Shown here piece after piece: positions 1 to 9,400 of a DNA stretch of 36,975 bases. Made by a program: the position numbers and the translations under genes. Where the stretch lies: positions 1 to 36,975 of the forward strand of contig JAHJMN010000136.1 in assembly GCA_018821305.1 (NCBI GenBank), given 5' to 3'. This DNA is from Myxococcota bacterium. Its GTDB lineage: Bacteria > Myxococcota_A > Polyangia > HGW-17. The first letter of the stretch is position 1. Each line of letters begins with the position of its first letter. The notes under the pieces were generated by a model. The model had not been told where the DNA came from. It ran no database searches and saw only the letters and a list, made by a program, of their open reading frames with translations.

Positions 1-71
1 AAGATCGATTTCAATTCAGTATTTGCATATACACCTTCAGGAACAAGACCCTGTATCCTGATTCTGCTCCT

Positions 72-180
72 GTTTCTGACTCCCTGAATATTTTTACTAA
101 TACTTATTATTCTTGTTTTTGTTAACAATATCAACTAATACGCCTTAACCGAACAGCATTGGAACTAGACCGCTTTCGAG
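72..180 (+). repeat. Interspersed repeat R2, copy 1
   Basis: This copy shares two long identical cores with 32355-32463. The first core is GTTTCTGACTCCCTGAAT at 72-89. The second is a 21-nt block starting GCCTTAACCGAACAGC at 142-162, followed by AGACCGCTT at 167-175. The cores lie at the same distances in both copies, while the AT-rich middle differs. The copy sits beyond the 3' end of the minus-strand gene that ends at 217. Positions 1-71 show no gene I can support; short open frames run off the left edge. Function is unknown. Confidence 0.75.
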
Positions 181-216
181 GTAATACGATAGTAAATTAA
201 CATCGGGGTTGCAAAA

Positions 217-969
217 TTATTCTTCCGTTTTCTCAGTATTCAATGAGGCCACTGCAGCGGAAAACTCGTGAGCATTTTCCTGTTTTGATACTTCACTGGT
301 TCTACCTTTCTGGAAAACTTTATCACTCAGGGTGTACTCATATTTAGCTATTTTCAGGGCGTATTCCTGCAGTTTTTCATTGAGGAAGTCAATTTTCGAC
401 AGAAGAGATTCTCGGTCCTCATCAGGTGGATTGTCATCAGAGAGACGACTTATCTCTTTATCCATACGGTTGATGGTCATATGAGCATTTTCCAGTTCTT
501 CGCGAAGGGCGTCACTTTCCTTTTGAAGGGCATCAACAAAACCTTCAAATCCTCTTTTAATAATCTCATCACCCTTTGAAACGTAACTTTCTCCGTCTTT
601 AGGCTCAGGTATAGCAGGCATAATATCTGTTTTCTTTGCTTCCAGTTGGAGTAATCTCGAACTTAATTCATTGATAAGTTTTTGTTTTTCTTCGAGCTCT
701 AAAATTTTAACACTAAGCTCTCGCTCCAGAATCTCAATCTCGACATTTTTTTCAGGAACTTTTTCCTCAACTACATCGATTGATTGCCCGGCGGATTTAA
801 TAATTTCAAGATCTGTTTCAAGAAGTTTGATCTGTTTTTGCAGTTTTGTATTGGTATCAATCTCACCTTTTAAAAGAGCAGGCCCCTTTCCACGGCCAAT
901 AAAAATACCTCCTATAAATATAAACAAAAAAGCAATTGCTGCAGAGGCGATCAGGTATAAATCTATCAT
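217..969 (-). CDS. Membrane-anchored coiled-coil protein, unknown function
   Basis: This 250-residue protein has one N-terminal hydrophobic segment (about residues 3-24, ending in Gly-rich sequence and GRGKG). The rest is long, charged and Glu/Lys/Leu-rich, with the heptad-like pattern expected of coiled coil at about 40-110 and 140-215. There is no catalytic motif I recognise. The likely layout is a single inner-membrane anchor with a coiled-coil body; the side it faces cannot be read with confidence. AGAGGT lies 6 nt before the ATG. The start overlaps the stop of the upstream gene (ATGA), so the two are very probably translationally coupled and work together in the envelope. No family name is assigned. 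Confidence 0.75.
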   Translation of the reverse strand: MIDLYLIASAAIAFLFIFIGGIFIGRGKGPALLKGEIDTNTKLQKQIKLLETDLEIIKSAGQSIDVVEEKVPEKNVEIEILERELSVKILELEEKQKLINELSSRLLQLEAKKTDIMPAIPEPKDGESYVSKGDEIIKRGFEGFVDALQKESDALREELENAHMTINRMDKEISRLSDDNPPDEDRESLLSKIDFLNEKLQEYALKIAKYEYTLSDKVFQKGRTSEVSKQENAHEFSAAVASLNTEKTEE

Positions 970-1625
970 TTTGCACCTCTTTTAAAATAAGCTCTGATCC
1001 GGGCTCTTCGCCAGTATGACGATTTGAATTTTGATTTTTCTTCTTTATCCGGATCTCCAATGAAATATCTTGCGGAAATGTTCTTTTCGTCCACTCCAGA
1101 ATCAATAAGTATTTTCTTAATTTCAGCAAATCGCTTTTTCGCCATCTCCCTGTTTTTAGGGACATCAAAACGATCACCCGTTCTTACTCCAATTTCAAAA
1201 TGATGTTTGGGCAGTTCCTGTCCGAGAGTTTTAATTTCTTCCGGGTGTTTATCCATCGGGATTTTTCCAGCCATTGCGAAGTAAACAATCAGCGTTTTGG
1301 AGATTTTTTCTTTTTTAGTATAGTCTTCATCTTTTTTTAAATCGGGCTCAATGGGTTTGCCAACATTTTCAGGTTTCATACTGTCTTCAGGTTTTTCGGG
1401 GAGATCGTTTTTTTTATCTACCTGATTGCTTACCGGGCACTTACACTCCGGACACTTACATTCCGGAACTTTTTCCTGAGGACATTTACACTCCTGTACT
1501 GTCTTTTGTGATAAGTGTTTGTCAGGAGAGGGGTTTTTCTTGTTTGAGGCATCCCGGTATAATGAAAATCCGAAAATGCCGATACCAACTGAGATAAAGA
1601 TTAATCCGAAAACAATGTTTTTCAT
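966..1625 (-). CDS. Inner-membrane protein with CKCP repeats and a divergent OmpA-like domain
   Basis: The protein has 219 residues from the ATG at 1625, which is preceded by AGAGGT. A longer in-frame start at 1712 is rejected because it would overlap the divergent HAD gene and put 29 polar residues before the membrane segment. Residues 4-24 form a transmembrane helix. Residues about 46-66 hold three ECKCP repeats (six cysteines), followed by a Pro/Lys/Glu-rich linker. The C-terminal ~110 residues resemble the OmpA/MotB peptidoglycan-binding fold: a TGDRFDVPKNREMAKKRF stretch, a helix ending in GVDEKNISARYF, and a final RRARIRAYF matching the usual NRRVxI strand. The cysteine block could bind metal or form disulfides. 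Peptidoglycan binding is inferred and the domain is degenerate. Confidence 0.7.
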   Translation of the reverse strand: MKNIVFGLIFISVGIGIFGFSLYRDASNKKNPSPDKHLSQKTVQECKCPQEKVPECKCPECKCPVSNQVDKKNDLPEKPEDSMKPENVGKPIEPDLKKDEDYTKKEKISKTLIVYFAMAGKIPMDKHPEEIKTLGQELPKHHFEIGVRTGDRFDVPKNREMAKKRFAEIKKILIDSGVDEKNISARYFIGDPDKEEKSKFKSSYWRRARIRAYFKRGAK

Positions 1626-1663
1626 GTTGACCTCTGACCTTTTAATTATAGATTCTTTCAGGA

Positions 1664-2347
1664 ATGACTCAAGAACCTTTTGGATTTTTACTGTTTGATA
1701 TTGACGGAACATTGCTCACGGCAGGGGGAGCGGGCCGGAAATCTATTGAAGAAGCAGTAACAGCAGTGATTTCAGCTCCATGGGATTCAAGCTCTATACG
1801 ATTGCATGGAAATACAGACAGAAGCGTGTTTCAAGAAATATCTCAGGTGCTTCCCGAGAGTTTGCAATGTGTTAAAACTATGGATACATTGATAAATCAT
1901 TACTTTCAGAGGCTAGATTTCAATCTGGTTAATAGTAATTGTGCCATGCTTTACCCTGGTGTTTTTGAGCTTCTCGAGCAAATCCATGCAATATGGAACA
2001 TATCTCTTCTTACTGGGAATTTTCGCAAATCTGCATTTATCAAATTAAGAGCCTGTGGAATTGACCATTTTTTTGAGGACGGCGGGTTTGCGGATGATGG
2101 TTTTTCAAGAACCGACATACTGGCTTCTTATATAAAAAAACGTTCCATACCACCCGGTAAAGCAATCTTGATAGGTGATACTCCATGGGATGCACAAGCA
2201 GCTTTAAACTGTGGAATCAAAAGTATAGGCGTTTCTAATGGACGATTTTCCATTGGGGAGTTGTCGGATTCTGGTTTCAATCTTGTCTTTGAAACGATGA
2301 TGGACTTGTCTGTCAAATTAATAGAAGAGTTATTATCCAATGACTAA
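1664..2347 (+). CDS. HAD-family phosphatase (phosphoglycolate phosphatase-like)
   Basis: All HAD motifs are present in this 227-residue protein. Motif I is DIDGT with the nucleophile Asp12 and general acid Asp14. Motif II is the Thr in SLLTGN. Motif III is the Lys of PPGKAILIG, and motif IV is GDTPWDAQAA. A helical cap lies between motifs I and II. This is the layout of Gph/PGMB-like enzymes that dephosphorylate small phosphorylated metabolites; the substrate cannot be read from sequence. The ATG at 1664 is the only plausible start because an in-frame stop lies just upstream at 1649. The AGGA before it is unusually close. Only 38 bp separate it from the divergent gene at 1625, and it overlaps the next gene by 8 bp. 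Confidence 0.85.
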   Translation: MTQEPFGFLLFDIDGTLLTAGGAGRKSIEEAVTAVISAPWDSSSIRLHGNTDRSVFQEISQVLPESLQCVKTMDTLINHYFQRLDFNLVNSNCAMLYPGVFELLEQIHAIWNISLLTGNFRKSAFIKLRACGIDHFFEDGGFADDGFSRTDILASYIKKRSIPPGKAILIGDTPWDAQAALNCGIKSIGVSNGRFSIGELSDSGFNLVFETMMDLSVKLIEELLSND

Positions 2348-3428
2348 ATTACAATTATATTTTTTAATAATGTTTGCAATTATGGGTTCCTGCAAAAAAA
2401 AAGAGCAGGATCAGATTCTTCCCAAAGAAAATCCTTCAGGAGATTATTTAATAAAGGATGTTGAAGGAGGGTGGGTAATTGTAAAAAGTATAACCATGAT
2501 GGATACGGTTTTCACGATATCCTGCGGTATAAAAGCAAGCCCCAATAACAATCAAGTAAACATTAAAAATCAAATAAATAAAATGGATACTGCCTTTCGC
2601 GAAATAGGTCGGATCCATGACATGATGTCTTCTCACAACCAAGTAGGCGATGTTTATAAAATAAATTCCGGAGCGGGTAAAATAAATATTAGCATTGATA
2701 CCTGGACTGTTTTAAATGTCTCAAATACTATTTCTGAGAAATCTAAAGGAGCTTTTGATGTTACATGGGCCATTCTACGGCCACTGTATAAAATTAAAAA
2801 GCCTGGCTGGAAGCCTCCCGATCCCATTGTCCTGGCAGATACCCTGAAAAAAGGCGGCTTTCATAAACTAAAATTAACAAGAAACGGCGGCGATTATTTT
2901 GTAGAAAAACCTGAAAATCTGAAGATTGACTTAGGTGGTATTGCAAAAGGCTTTTCCCTTGGTACAGCAGGGAAAATGCTCAAAAGTGACTTTCTTACTG
3001 GGTTTATTATTAACGGGGGAGGGGATCTTCTTGTTCACGGGAGCAGACCAGACAGACCCTGGACAGTTGGGGTGCGGCATCCACGTTCAAAGCAAGGCAA
3101 ACTTTACCTTAAGGGTCGCATTAATAATGCAGCTATTGTTACATCCGGTGACTACGAGAGATATGTTATTATTGATGGAAAGCGTTATAGCCACATACTT
3201 GATCCAAGAACGGGAAAACCTGCAGGTGGATGTATTTCGACTACTGTTATTGGCAAAGACCCCACTGTTGCCGATGCGCTTGCAACCGCTTTGATGGTAA
3301 CTGGTCTACATGAAGGGAAAAAGTTAATGTCGGAATTTCCCGATTATGCGTGGATGGTTTTCACTTCAGACGAGAAAGAATTCAGGTCAGCTAACTTCTT
3401 AAATATATTCAGTATTAACACAAACTAG
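2340..3428 (+). CDS. apbE: FAD:protein FMN transferase (ApbE family lipoprotein)
   Basis: ApbE transfers FMN from FAD to a Ser/Thr of periplasmic flavoproteins. This 362-residue protein starts with a lipoprotein signal whose lipobox ends IMGSC, placing it on a membrane outside the cytoplasm. Family signatures follow: DLGGIAKGFSLG, NGGGDLLVHG, HILDPRTGKPAGG and VADALATALMVTG (the Mg/FAD-binding Asp and Thr region). Length is normal for the family. The start codon overlaps the HAD stop by 8 bp, suggesting coupling. No obvious flavinylated target such as RnfG or NqrC is encoded in the window, so its client lies elsewhere. Confidence 0.92.
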   Translation: MTKLQLYFLIMFAIMGSCKKKEQDQILPKENPSGDYLIKDVEGGWVIVKSITMMDTVFTISCGIKASPNNNQVNIKNQINKMDTAFREIGRIHDMMSSHNQVGDVYKINSGAGKINISIDTWTVLNVSNTISEKSKGAFDVTWAILRPLYKIKKPGWKPPDPIVLADTLKKGGFHKLKLTRNGGDYFVEKPENLKIDLGGIAKGFSLGTAGKMLKSDFLTGFIINGGGDLLVHGSRPDRPWTVGVRHPRSKQGKLYLKGRINNAAIVTSGDYERYVIIDGKRYSHILDPRTGKPAGGCISTTVIGKDPTVADALATALMVTGLHEGKKLMSEFPDYAWMVFTSDEKEFRSANFLNIFSINTN

Positions 3429-3562
3429 TTCAGTTTTTATTTTATTATTGAATAAAACTATAATTCTGGAAGTATCGCTCCTGTATTTTTATGGATCTGA
3501 TTTCTCAACTTTGTGCTAAAATTCCGGTTAGCCGGACATAATTTCCGGACAGGGAGTTAAAA
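3429..3562 (+). promoter_or_regulatory. Intergenic region with CCGG palindrome before the PEGA gene
   Basis: A 5-bp inverted repeat TCCGG-TTAG-CCGGA (3523-3536) is followed by a third TCCGG at 3544-3548, just upstream of the start at 3563. The palindrome could be an operator or overlap a promoter (CATAAT at 3537-3542 resembles a -10 box), but I see no well-spaced -35. Just after the apbE stop, 3431-3456 can form an AT-rich imperfect hairpin, a weak terminator candidate at best. AGGGAG at 3551-3556 is the ribosome-binding site of the next gene. Confidence 0.3.
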
Positions 3563-5761
3563 ATGACAAATATATTAAAATTTTTCTCACTGACTTTAAT
3601 GTTATCTTTTGTTTATTCTTCTACAGTTGACGCAAATACTAAAGCACCCTGGAAAAGATATAATGGATCAAGAGTTAAAGTTAAAATAACAAGTATACCC
3701 GTAGGGGCGTCAGTTTATGTTGAGGATAAAAAGTGGGGACCTGTAGGGACCACCCCAACTGATCATTTTAAACTCGTGCGAAACAGGCAATGGAAAATTA
3801 TTCTAACTCATCCGGATTATGATGACCTTGAGACAACAATTGATCTAACTGGGCGCTATAAATATAAAAATGAGTTTCATTTCCAGATGAAGAAAAAGAT
3901 TGTTTATAGCAACCTTGAATTCAAAGACAGCGGAAACGGCTCTTCCACAGGCGCCAAAGTATTTATTGACGGAGAAGAAAAGGGCGTCATTCCTGTGACT
4001 GTCAAAGTTCTTCCGGGCAAGTATGCTGTAAAAATTACGAAAGATGGTTATAAAGAATTTTCCGAGTTACGCACAGTAGCAGAAAATCAGACACAGACTA
4101 TTCTTGTAAACCTTGTTGCAATTGAAAAACCAAAGGGAAAGATTCTTATCACCTCTGACATTGAAAATGCAGAGATTGAAGTTGATAAAGTCTCCAGAGG
4201 GTTTACTCCTCAACTCGTTGTTGTGGAACCGGGAAGTCACCTTGTTGTTGTTAAGCACAAGGAAAATAGAGTCTCTCAAATTGTTGATGTTAAAGCCAAT
4301 GGAACAGAAAAAGTTCATGCCAAACTTAAAAAAGACGAAGTGGTCGTTCCGAATGGGTATGTAACTATCGTAACAAATGTATCCGATACTGAAGTAATCG
4401 TTGATGGTGAACCAAAAGGCAAAACTCCTATGAAGCGAATTACACTTCTTGCGGGGCAACACCTACTGGAAGTTCGGAAAAAAGGATACATCTCACAAAA
4501 ACGCACAATAACAGTAAAAGCGAACGAACAGACTCTTGAAAATTTTGAATTATCCAAGCAAGCTATAGTTGTCGCTGTGGGCTCAATGAAAATTACGACT
4601 GAAACGGGTGCTGATATCTATATTGATGGCCAGCCCAGAGGAAAAAGCAGTATTTCCAGTGACAACATGAAAGTTGGTGAGTACAGGGTTGAGGTTGTTA
4701 AACCTGGTTATAAGAGAGTTCAGAAGACTATTCAAATTTCTGAAAAGAAGCCGCTAGTTGTGCATATTCCTCTTGAAAGAGTAGGGACCATAAAGGTTAC
4801 AGGAAATGTCATCGGTGCCGCTATTTTTATCGACAATCAGGAAATAGGTAAAATTCCGCTTCTTTCTCACGAACTTCCCGTTGGAACTTATCGACTTGAA
4901 ATTCGTGCAAAGGGTTATCGCGTCCATACAGACACCATTGCTATCCGCGGTGGTTCAACGGAACCTCTTACTTTTAACGTCAATTTACTTCCACTTGGTC
5001 CTACACCTGAAGAGATTGACGAAATGAAATCTTCCCTCAGTGCATTCGGTGCTAAAGTTATTCCCCCCAAGAGTTTTACTGCTGCTGCAGGGCTTGACTG
5101 GCCTTACTGGATGGATGGCCGTTTAACCGTTGGCATTATGAAAATCGGTAAAATTGGTATTGATGGCGGCGCTACTTTCCGTTCGTATTTCAATATGCAC
5201 GAGTTTCTGTTTAATGTCCGTGCTCAATTATTTCAGGGCGGACCACTTACAGCGGGCCTTTTCATGGATATCGGTGGCGGTATCGGTTCTCAGGAACGTA
5301 CTAACTTCACATGGAACATTGGTGGTAGTGGCACACTTTCATTCCGTGAAAAAGTAAATCTAACTTTGGGCGCTTATTTTAATATTTACCGTGATCGTTT
5401 CTGTCTCGGAAGCGCCCCCGGTGATGATGATCCTCGAAGTGAACCAGCCTTCTGCAAGCATGGGGATGAAGCAACCAACCCTCTCGGCTATGAGGCATTC
5501 CTTGATTCACAGATTCAAGGTTGGAAGGGCCACTCAGTGCGAGATCCTTACTGGGGTTCAAGAATAATGATGTTTGTATCTGTCGAGTGGGCAATTAACC
5601 ATCGATACAGCGTCTATGCAAAATTCTCCCTTGCATCCATTGCATTGAAACCGTCATCTACGATCTACAGACCCGCATATATGGATTTCTATAACTCAGC
5701 CATGATGCCGTCGGAAGATCCCCGGTTCTATGGAGGTTTCGGATTCTTATGGAAGTTCTAA
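3563..5761 (+). CDS. PEGA-repeat protein with C-terminal outer-membrane-type beta domain
   Basis: The 732-residue protein starts with a Sec signal peptide (hydrophobic to about residue 22, cleavage near VDANT). About six tandem PEGA-like repeats follow (roughly 37-110, 111-187, 190-258, 262-332, 338-404, 406-475). Each has a beta strand, a V(D/E)G(E/Q)xxG turn, a TP or IP motif and a GxYxLxVxKxGY strand. Residues about 480-732 lose the repeats and become rich in alternating aromatic/hydrophobic strands with Gly turns, ending in a terminal Phe (GGFGFLWKF), as in proteins inserted by the BAM machinery. PEGA domains are usually extracytoplasmic and surface-associated. I infer an outer-membrane protein with a periplasmic or surface PEGA stalk. 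The lipoprotein downstream overlaps it by 13 bp. Confidence 0.82.
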   Translation: MTNILKFFSLTLMLSFVYSSTVDANTKAPWKRYNGSRVKVKITSIPVGASVYVEDKKWGPVGTTPTDHFKLVRNRQWKIILTHPDYDDLETTIDLTGRYKYKNEFHFQMKKKIVYSNLEFKDSGNGSSTGAKVFIDGEEKGVIPVTVKVLPGKYAVKITKDGYKEFSELRTVAENQTQTILVNLVAIEKPKGKILITSDIENAEIEVDKVSRGFTPQLVVVEPGSHLVVVKHKENRVSQIVDVKANGTEKVHAKLKKDEVVVPNGYVTIVTNVSDTEVIVDGEPKGKTPMKRITLLAGQHLLEVRKKGYISQKRTITVKANEQTLENFELSKQAIVVAVGSMKITTETGADIYIDGQPRGKSSISSDNMKVGEYRVEVVKPGYKRVQKTIQISEKKPLVVHIPLERVGTIKVTGNVIGAAIFIDNQEIGKIPLLSHELPVGTYRLEIRAKGYRVHTDTIAIRGGSTEPLTFNVNLLPLGPTPEEIDEMKSSLSAFGAKVIPPKSFTAAAGLDWPYWMDGRLTVGIMKIGKIGIDGGATFRSYFNMHEFLFNVRAQLFQGGPLTAGLFMDIGGGIGSQERTNFTWNIGGSGTLSFREKVNLTLGAYFNIYRDRFCLGSAPGDDDPRSEPAFCKHGDEATNPLGYEAFLDSQIQGWKGHSVRDPYWGSRIMMFVSVEWAINHRYSVYAKFSLASIALKPSSTIYRPAYMDFYNSAMMPSEDPRFYGGFGFLWKF

Positions 5762-6417
5762 AATATTCTCTACTAGTTGTTTTAGTTACCACGTCTTCAT
5801 GTAAAAAAGACGAGAAAAAACCAGACTCATCGTTTTGCGATAAATCGTGTGAGCAGATTGTACGATGCTCCAAGGAAATAAAAACGAAAAGCAGGAAAGA
5901 GAAAATTATCCAGAACCATGATAAATGCCTGAGTTCCTGCAAAAATTTGATCGACGGGAAAGGAAAACCTGAAGAAGTTAAATTTTACAGGTATTTCTTT
6001 TCGCTTCAAAAACCGTGTTTTGAGAGTAAAGAGTGTGATGCTTTCATGTCATGTAGAAGTCAGAAGTACAAAGACGCAATTGACACATATCCCATGGATA
6101 AAATAACCGCTGAAAGATGCAAAAAAGTATGTGCAAAACTTTCAGGGTGTGCGTCTGCTATTGTTCCTTCAATGATGGGCAAAAACTTCAAGGATATGCC
6201 CCTGGACAAGCAAGCTGAGGTAATAAAAAAGCGATCCGACTCAGGAGCTTGTGTTCACATGTGCCGCAGATACCACGTTCGGGAAGTAATTGAATCGGAT
6301 CTCAGCGGAAGAGATAAGATTGATGCTTTCTTCAGTGAGTACAATCGTGCTTTAAATTGCGTAGGGCATAAGGATTGCGGCGCCTTTGCAAAATGTGCAT
6401 TTCTTCAGGCCGAGTAA
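5749..6417 (+). CDS. Cysteine-rich lipoprotein, unknown function
   Basis: The 222-residue product has a short lipoprotein signal (hydrophobic residues 5-15, lipobox TTSSC, then KKDEKK). I count 17 cysteines: the lipidated one plus 16 others spread along the mature chain, often as CxxxC or C-x(5-8)-C. An even number of cysteines in an exported protein suggests a disulfide-stabilised helical fold. The Lys/Asp stretch after the lipid cysteine looks like a flexible tether. It starts inside the end of the PEGA gene (13-bp overlap), so the two are probably made together and may act together in the envelope. I recognise no named family, though Cys-rich lipoproteins of this style are common in Myxococcota-like genomes. 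Confidence 0.72.
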   Translation: MEVLKYSLLVVLVTTSSCKKDEKKPDSSFCDKSCEQIVRCSKEIKTKSRKEKIIQNHDKCLSSCKNLIDGKGKPEEVKFYRYFFSLQKPCFESKECDAFMSCRSQKYKDAIDTYPMDKITAERCKKVCAKLSGCASAIVPSMMGKNFKDMPLDKQAEVIKKRSDSGACVHMCRRYHVREVIESDLSGRDKIDAFFSEYNRALNCVGHKDCGAFAKCAFLQAE

Positions 6418-6448
6418 CTTTAATCCCCTTTTTGTTCAGGTATAAAAT

Positions 6449-9400
6449 ATGGCAGAATTTGTTCATCTCCACCTTCACAGTCAGTATTCCCTGCTTGATG
6501 GGGCAATTCATCTTAAAAAACTTTTTCCTGCATTGAAACAGAAAGGTATGACTTCTGTTGCACTTACAGATCATGGATATATGTACGGCAGTCTTGATTT
6601 TTATCTCCAGGCAAAGAAAGCTGGGATTAAACCTATCATAGGCTGTGAAACTTACGTTGCAAACGGTAGCATGCATGAGAAGTCAAACAGAGAGAATTTT
6701 CACCTCGTATTACTTGCTAAAAATGAAACAGGTTTAAAAAATTTACAGTACCTTGTCTCAATGGCAGCAATTAATGGGTTTTATTATAATCCGCGAATTG
6801 ATTTGGATTTGCTGGAAAAGCACTCCTCTGGCCTGACGGGGCTCAGTGCATGCCTTGGAGGGGAACTAAGTCGCACTTTTTTTAAAAGTGGATATGAAGC
6901 TGCGAAGAGCAGGGCCCTCAAATATGCTTCAATTTTTGAAAAAGGGGATTTTTATCTTGAGCTCCAGCATAATGGAATTCCAGCCCAGTTTGAACTGAAT
7001 GACGCACTGGTTAAAATGAGTGCTGAAACTGGAATACCACTGGTTGCAACCAATGACTGCCACTATCTGGAACGTGATGATTGGAAAGCACAGGAGATCC
7101 TTATGGCTATCAGCCAGGGAAAGCGTCTTGACGATAAAGACAGACTCCACCACGAAGTGAACGAATTTTATTTAAAAACGCCTGAGGAAATGGACAATGC
7201 CTTTGCCCATGTTCCTCAAGCTATAGAAAATACAATAAAAATTGCTGAAAAATGCAACGTGGATATTCCAAACAATGTTTCCCGTGATATTTCAGGGGAG
7301 GAAAAAATTTATTTTCTGCCTGATTTTGATACTCCCGAAAACTTCTCACAGGAACAATATCTGCGGAAAAAAGCTGCCGACGGTCTTAAAGTCAGGATTC
7401 AGGAATTACGTTCAGTTGGAAATAAAATTGAAGACGAAAAACAGTATTTTGAGAGACTAGAGAAAGAACTTGATATCATATGTGCAATGAATTTTGCAGG
7501 GTATTTCCTTATTGTTCAGGATTTTATTAACTGGGCAAAGGATACGGGGGTACCTGTGGGGCCAGGACGTGGTTCCGGAGCAGGCTCTATTGTTGCTTAT
7601 TCACTTAGAATTACAGAACTTGATCCAATCAGGTATGACCTGCTTTTTGAACGCTTTCTTAATCCTGAGCGCGTAAGTATGCCTGATTTTGATATAGATT
7701 TTTGCCGCTCCAGAAGAGATGAAGTTCTTGAATATGTAAAAAATAAGTATGGTGAAAACAACGTCGCCCAGATTTCTACTTATTCGACCCTAAAAGCTCG
7801 CGTTGCTATTCGCGACGTTGGTAGAGTAATGGGTGTTCCTCTGCCAATTGTAGATAGAGTCGCGAAGCTTGTTCCTGTGACCGCTAAAGATATTCCTGAA
7901 GCGCTAGAAATGGAACCTCGTCTTGGGGCGGAACAGGATAAAGATCAACAGATCAAAGAGCTTATTCACTATTCTATCAAGCTTGAGGGTATGTACCGGC
8001 ACCCTGGTGTTCATGCGGCAGGTGTAGTTCTCTCTGATAAACCTGTTTGGGAAGTAGTGCCTTGTACACAAGGACGACAGGACACAAAGGGGGAAAGCGG
8101 GATGGTTATCCATCTTGTAACGCAATACGATAAAGTAATGGTCGAGAATGCAGGTCTCGTAAAATTTGACTTCCTGGGACTTGATAATCTGACTAAAATT
8201 AATGAGGCACTCAAGCGAATAAATGCGGATAAGCCTGAAGAAAAACCTTTTGATATCAATCTAATACCTCTTGATGACCGGAGAATTTTCGAGATGCTGA
8301 GTCTCGGTGAGACCGGTGGCGTTTTCCAGATGGAAAGCGATGGTTTCTCTCGACTTCTCAAAGGTCTAAAACCGGATCGCTTTGAAGATTTAATTGCCGC
8401 TGTCGCACTTTATCGTCCCGGCCCCTTGGGTGGTGGGATGGTTGATGATTTCATTCAGCGCAAACATGGCAAAATTGATATCGTTTATCTTCATGATGAC
8501 CTTTCTACTATACTCTCGGAAACCTACGGCGTAATCGTATATCAGGAACAGGTAATGCAGGTAGCACGTAAACTCGCTGGCTTTTCAATGGGAAAAGCTG
8601 ACGAAATGCGTCGCGCTATGGGGAAAAAAGACCCGGCAAAAATGGCTGCAATGGAAGCTGAATTTGTCTCTGGTTCTGAAAATAATGGGTATGAAGCGGA
8701 AGTAGGGAGAAATATCTGGCGGCTTATGGTCGAGTTTGCTGGATATGGTTTTAATAAATCACATAGTGCAGCTTATGCTTTAATAAGTTATCAGACTGCT
8801 TACTTGAGATTTCATTATCCTGTTGAATTCATGGCTGGTATTTTAAGTTGTGAGCGCTCAAAGCCTGACAAGGTCATGAAATATCTTCAGGTTTCCAGAA
8901 AAATGGGAATAGAAGTTCTTCCACCTGATATCAATGAATCCATGGAAGATTTCACAATTGTTACTCAAGGCGGAAAAAAAGTAATTCGTTTTGGGCTGGG
9001 AGCAATAAAAGGAATTGGAGATGCTGCAGTCGAAAATATTATCAACGCCAGAAAAGATACGCCTTTTACAAATATTTTCGATCTAACTAAAAGAATTGAT
9101 TCCAGGAAAGTAAATAAAGCTTCGCTCGAGTGTCTCATTCGTAGTGGTGCACTTGATAGTGTCTGCCAGTATGAGCCTGATATATCAAGGCCTTCACTAT
9201 TGGCAACAGTCGAATTTGCAATAAAATATGGAACAAGTCAGCAGAAACAGAAAAGTAGCAATCAAATCAGCCTTTTTGATGTTTTTTCCGAGGCAGAATA
9301 CAAGGAAGAAGAGCCCGAAATAAGCAAATCTGAACCCTGGACTAAGCAACAAATGTACGCTGAAGAAAAAGAAGTTCTCGGAATTTATCTAACTGGGCAT

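Noticed and set aside
1..123. C-terminal fragments of a gene entering from the left edge
   Set aside because: Several short frames are open on both strands but none has a recognisable product, and part overlaps the R2 repeat.
142..175. Integron attC site in R2 because of CCTTAAC
   Set aside because: No matching GTTRRRY partner with the expected imperfect palindrome, and no short cassette genes in one orientation.
1626..1712. N-terminal extension of the OmpA-like protein to 1712
   Set aside because: It would overlap the divergent HAD gene and place a polar stretch before the membrane helix; the ATG at 1625 has a good AGAGGT site.
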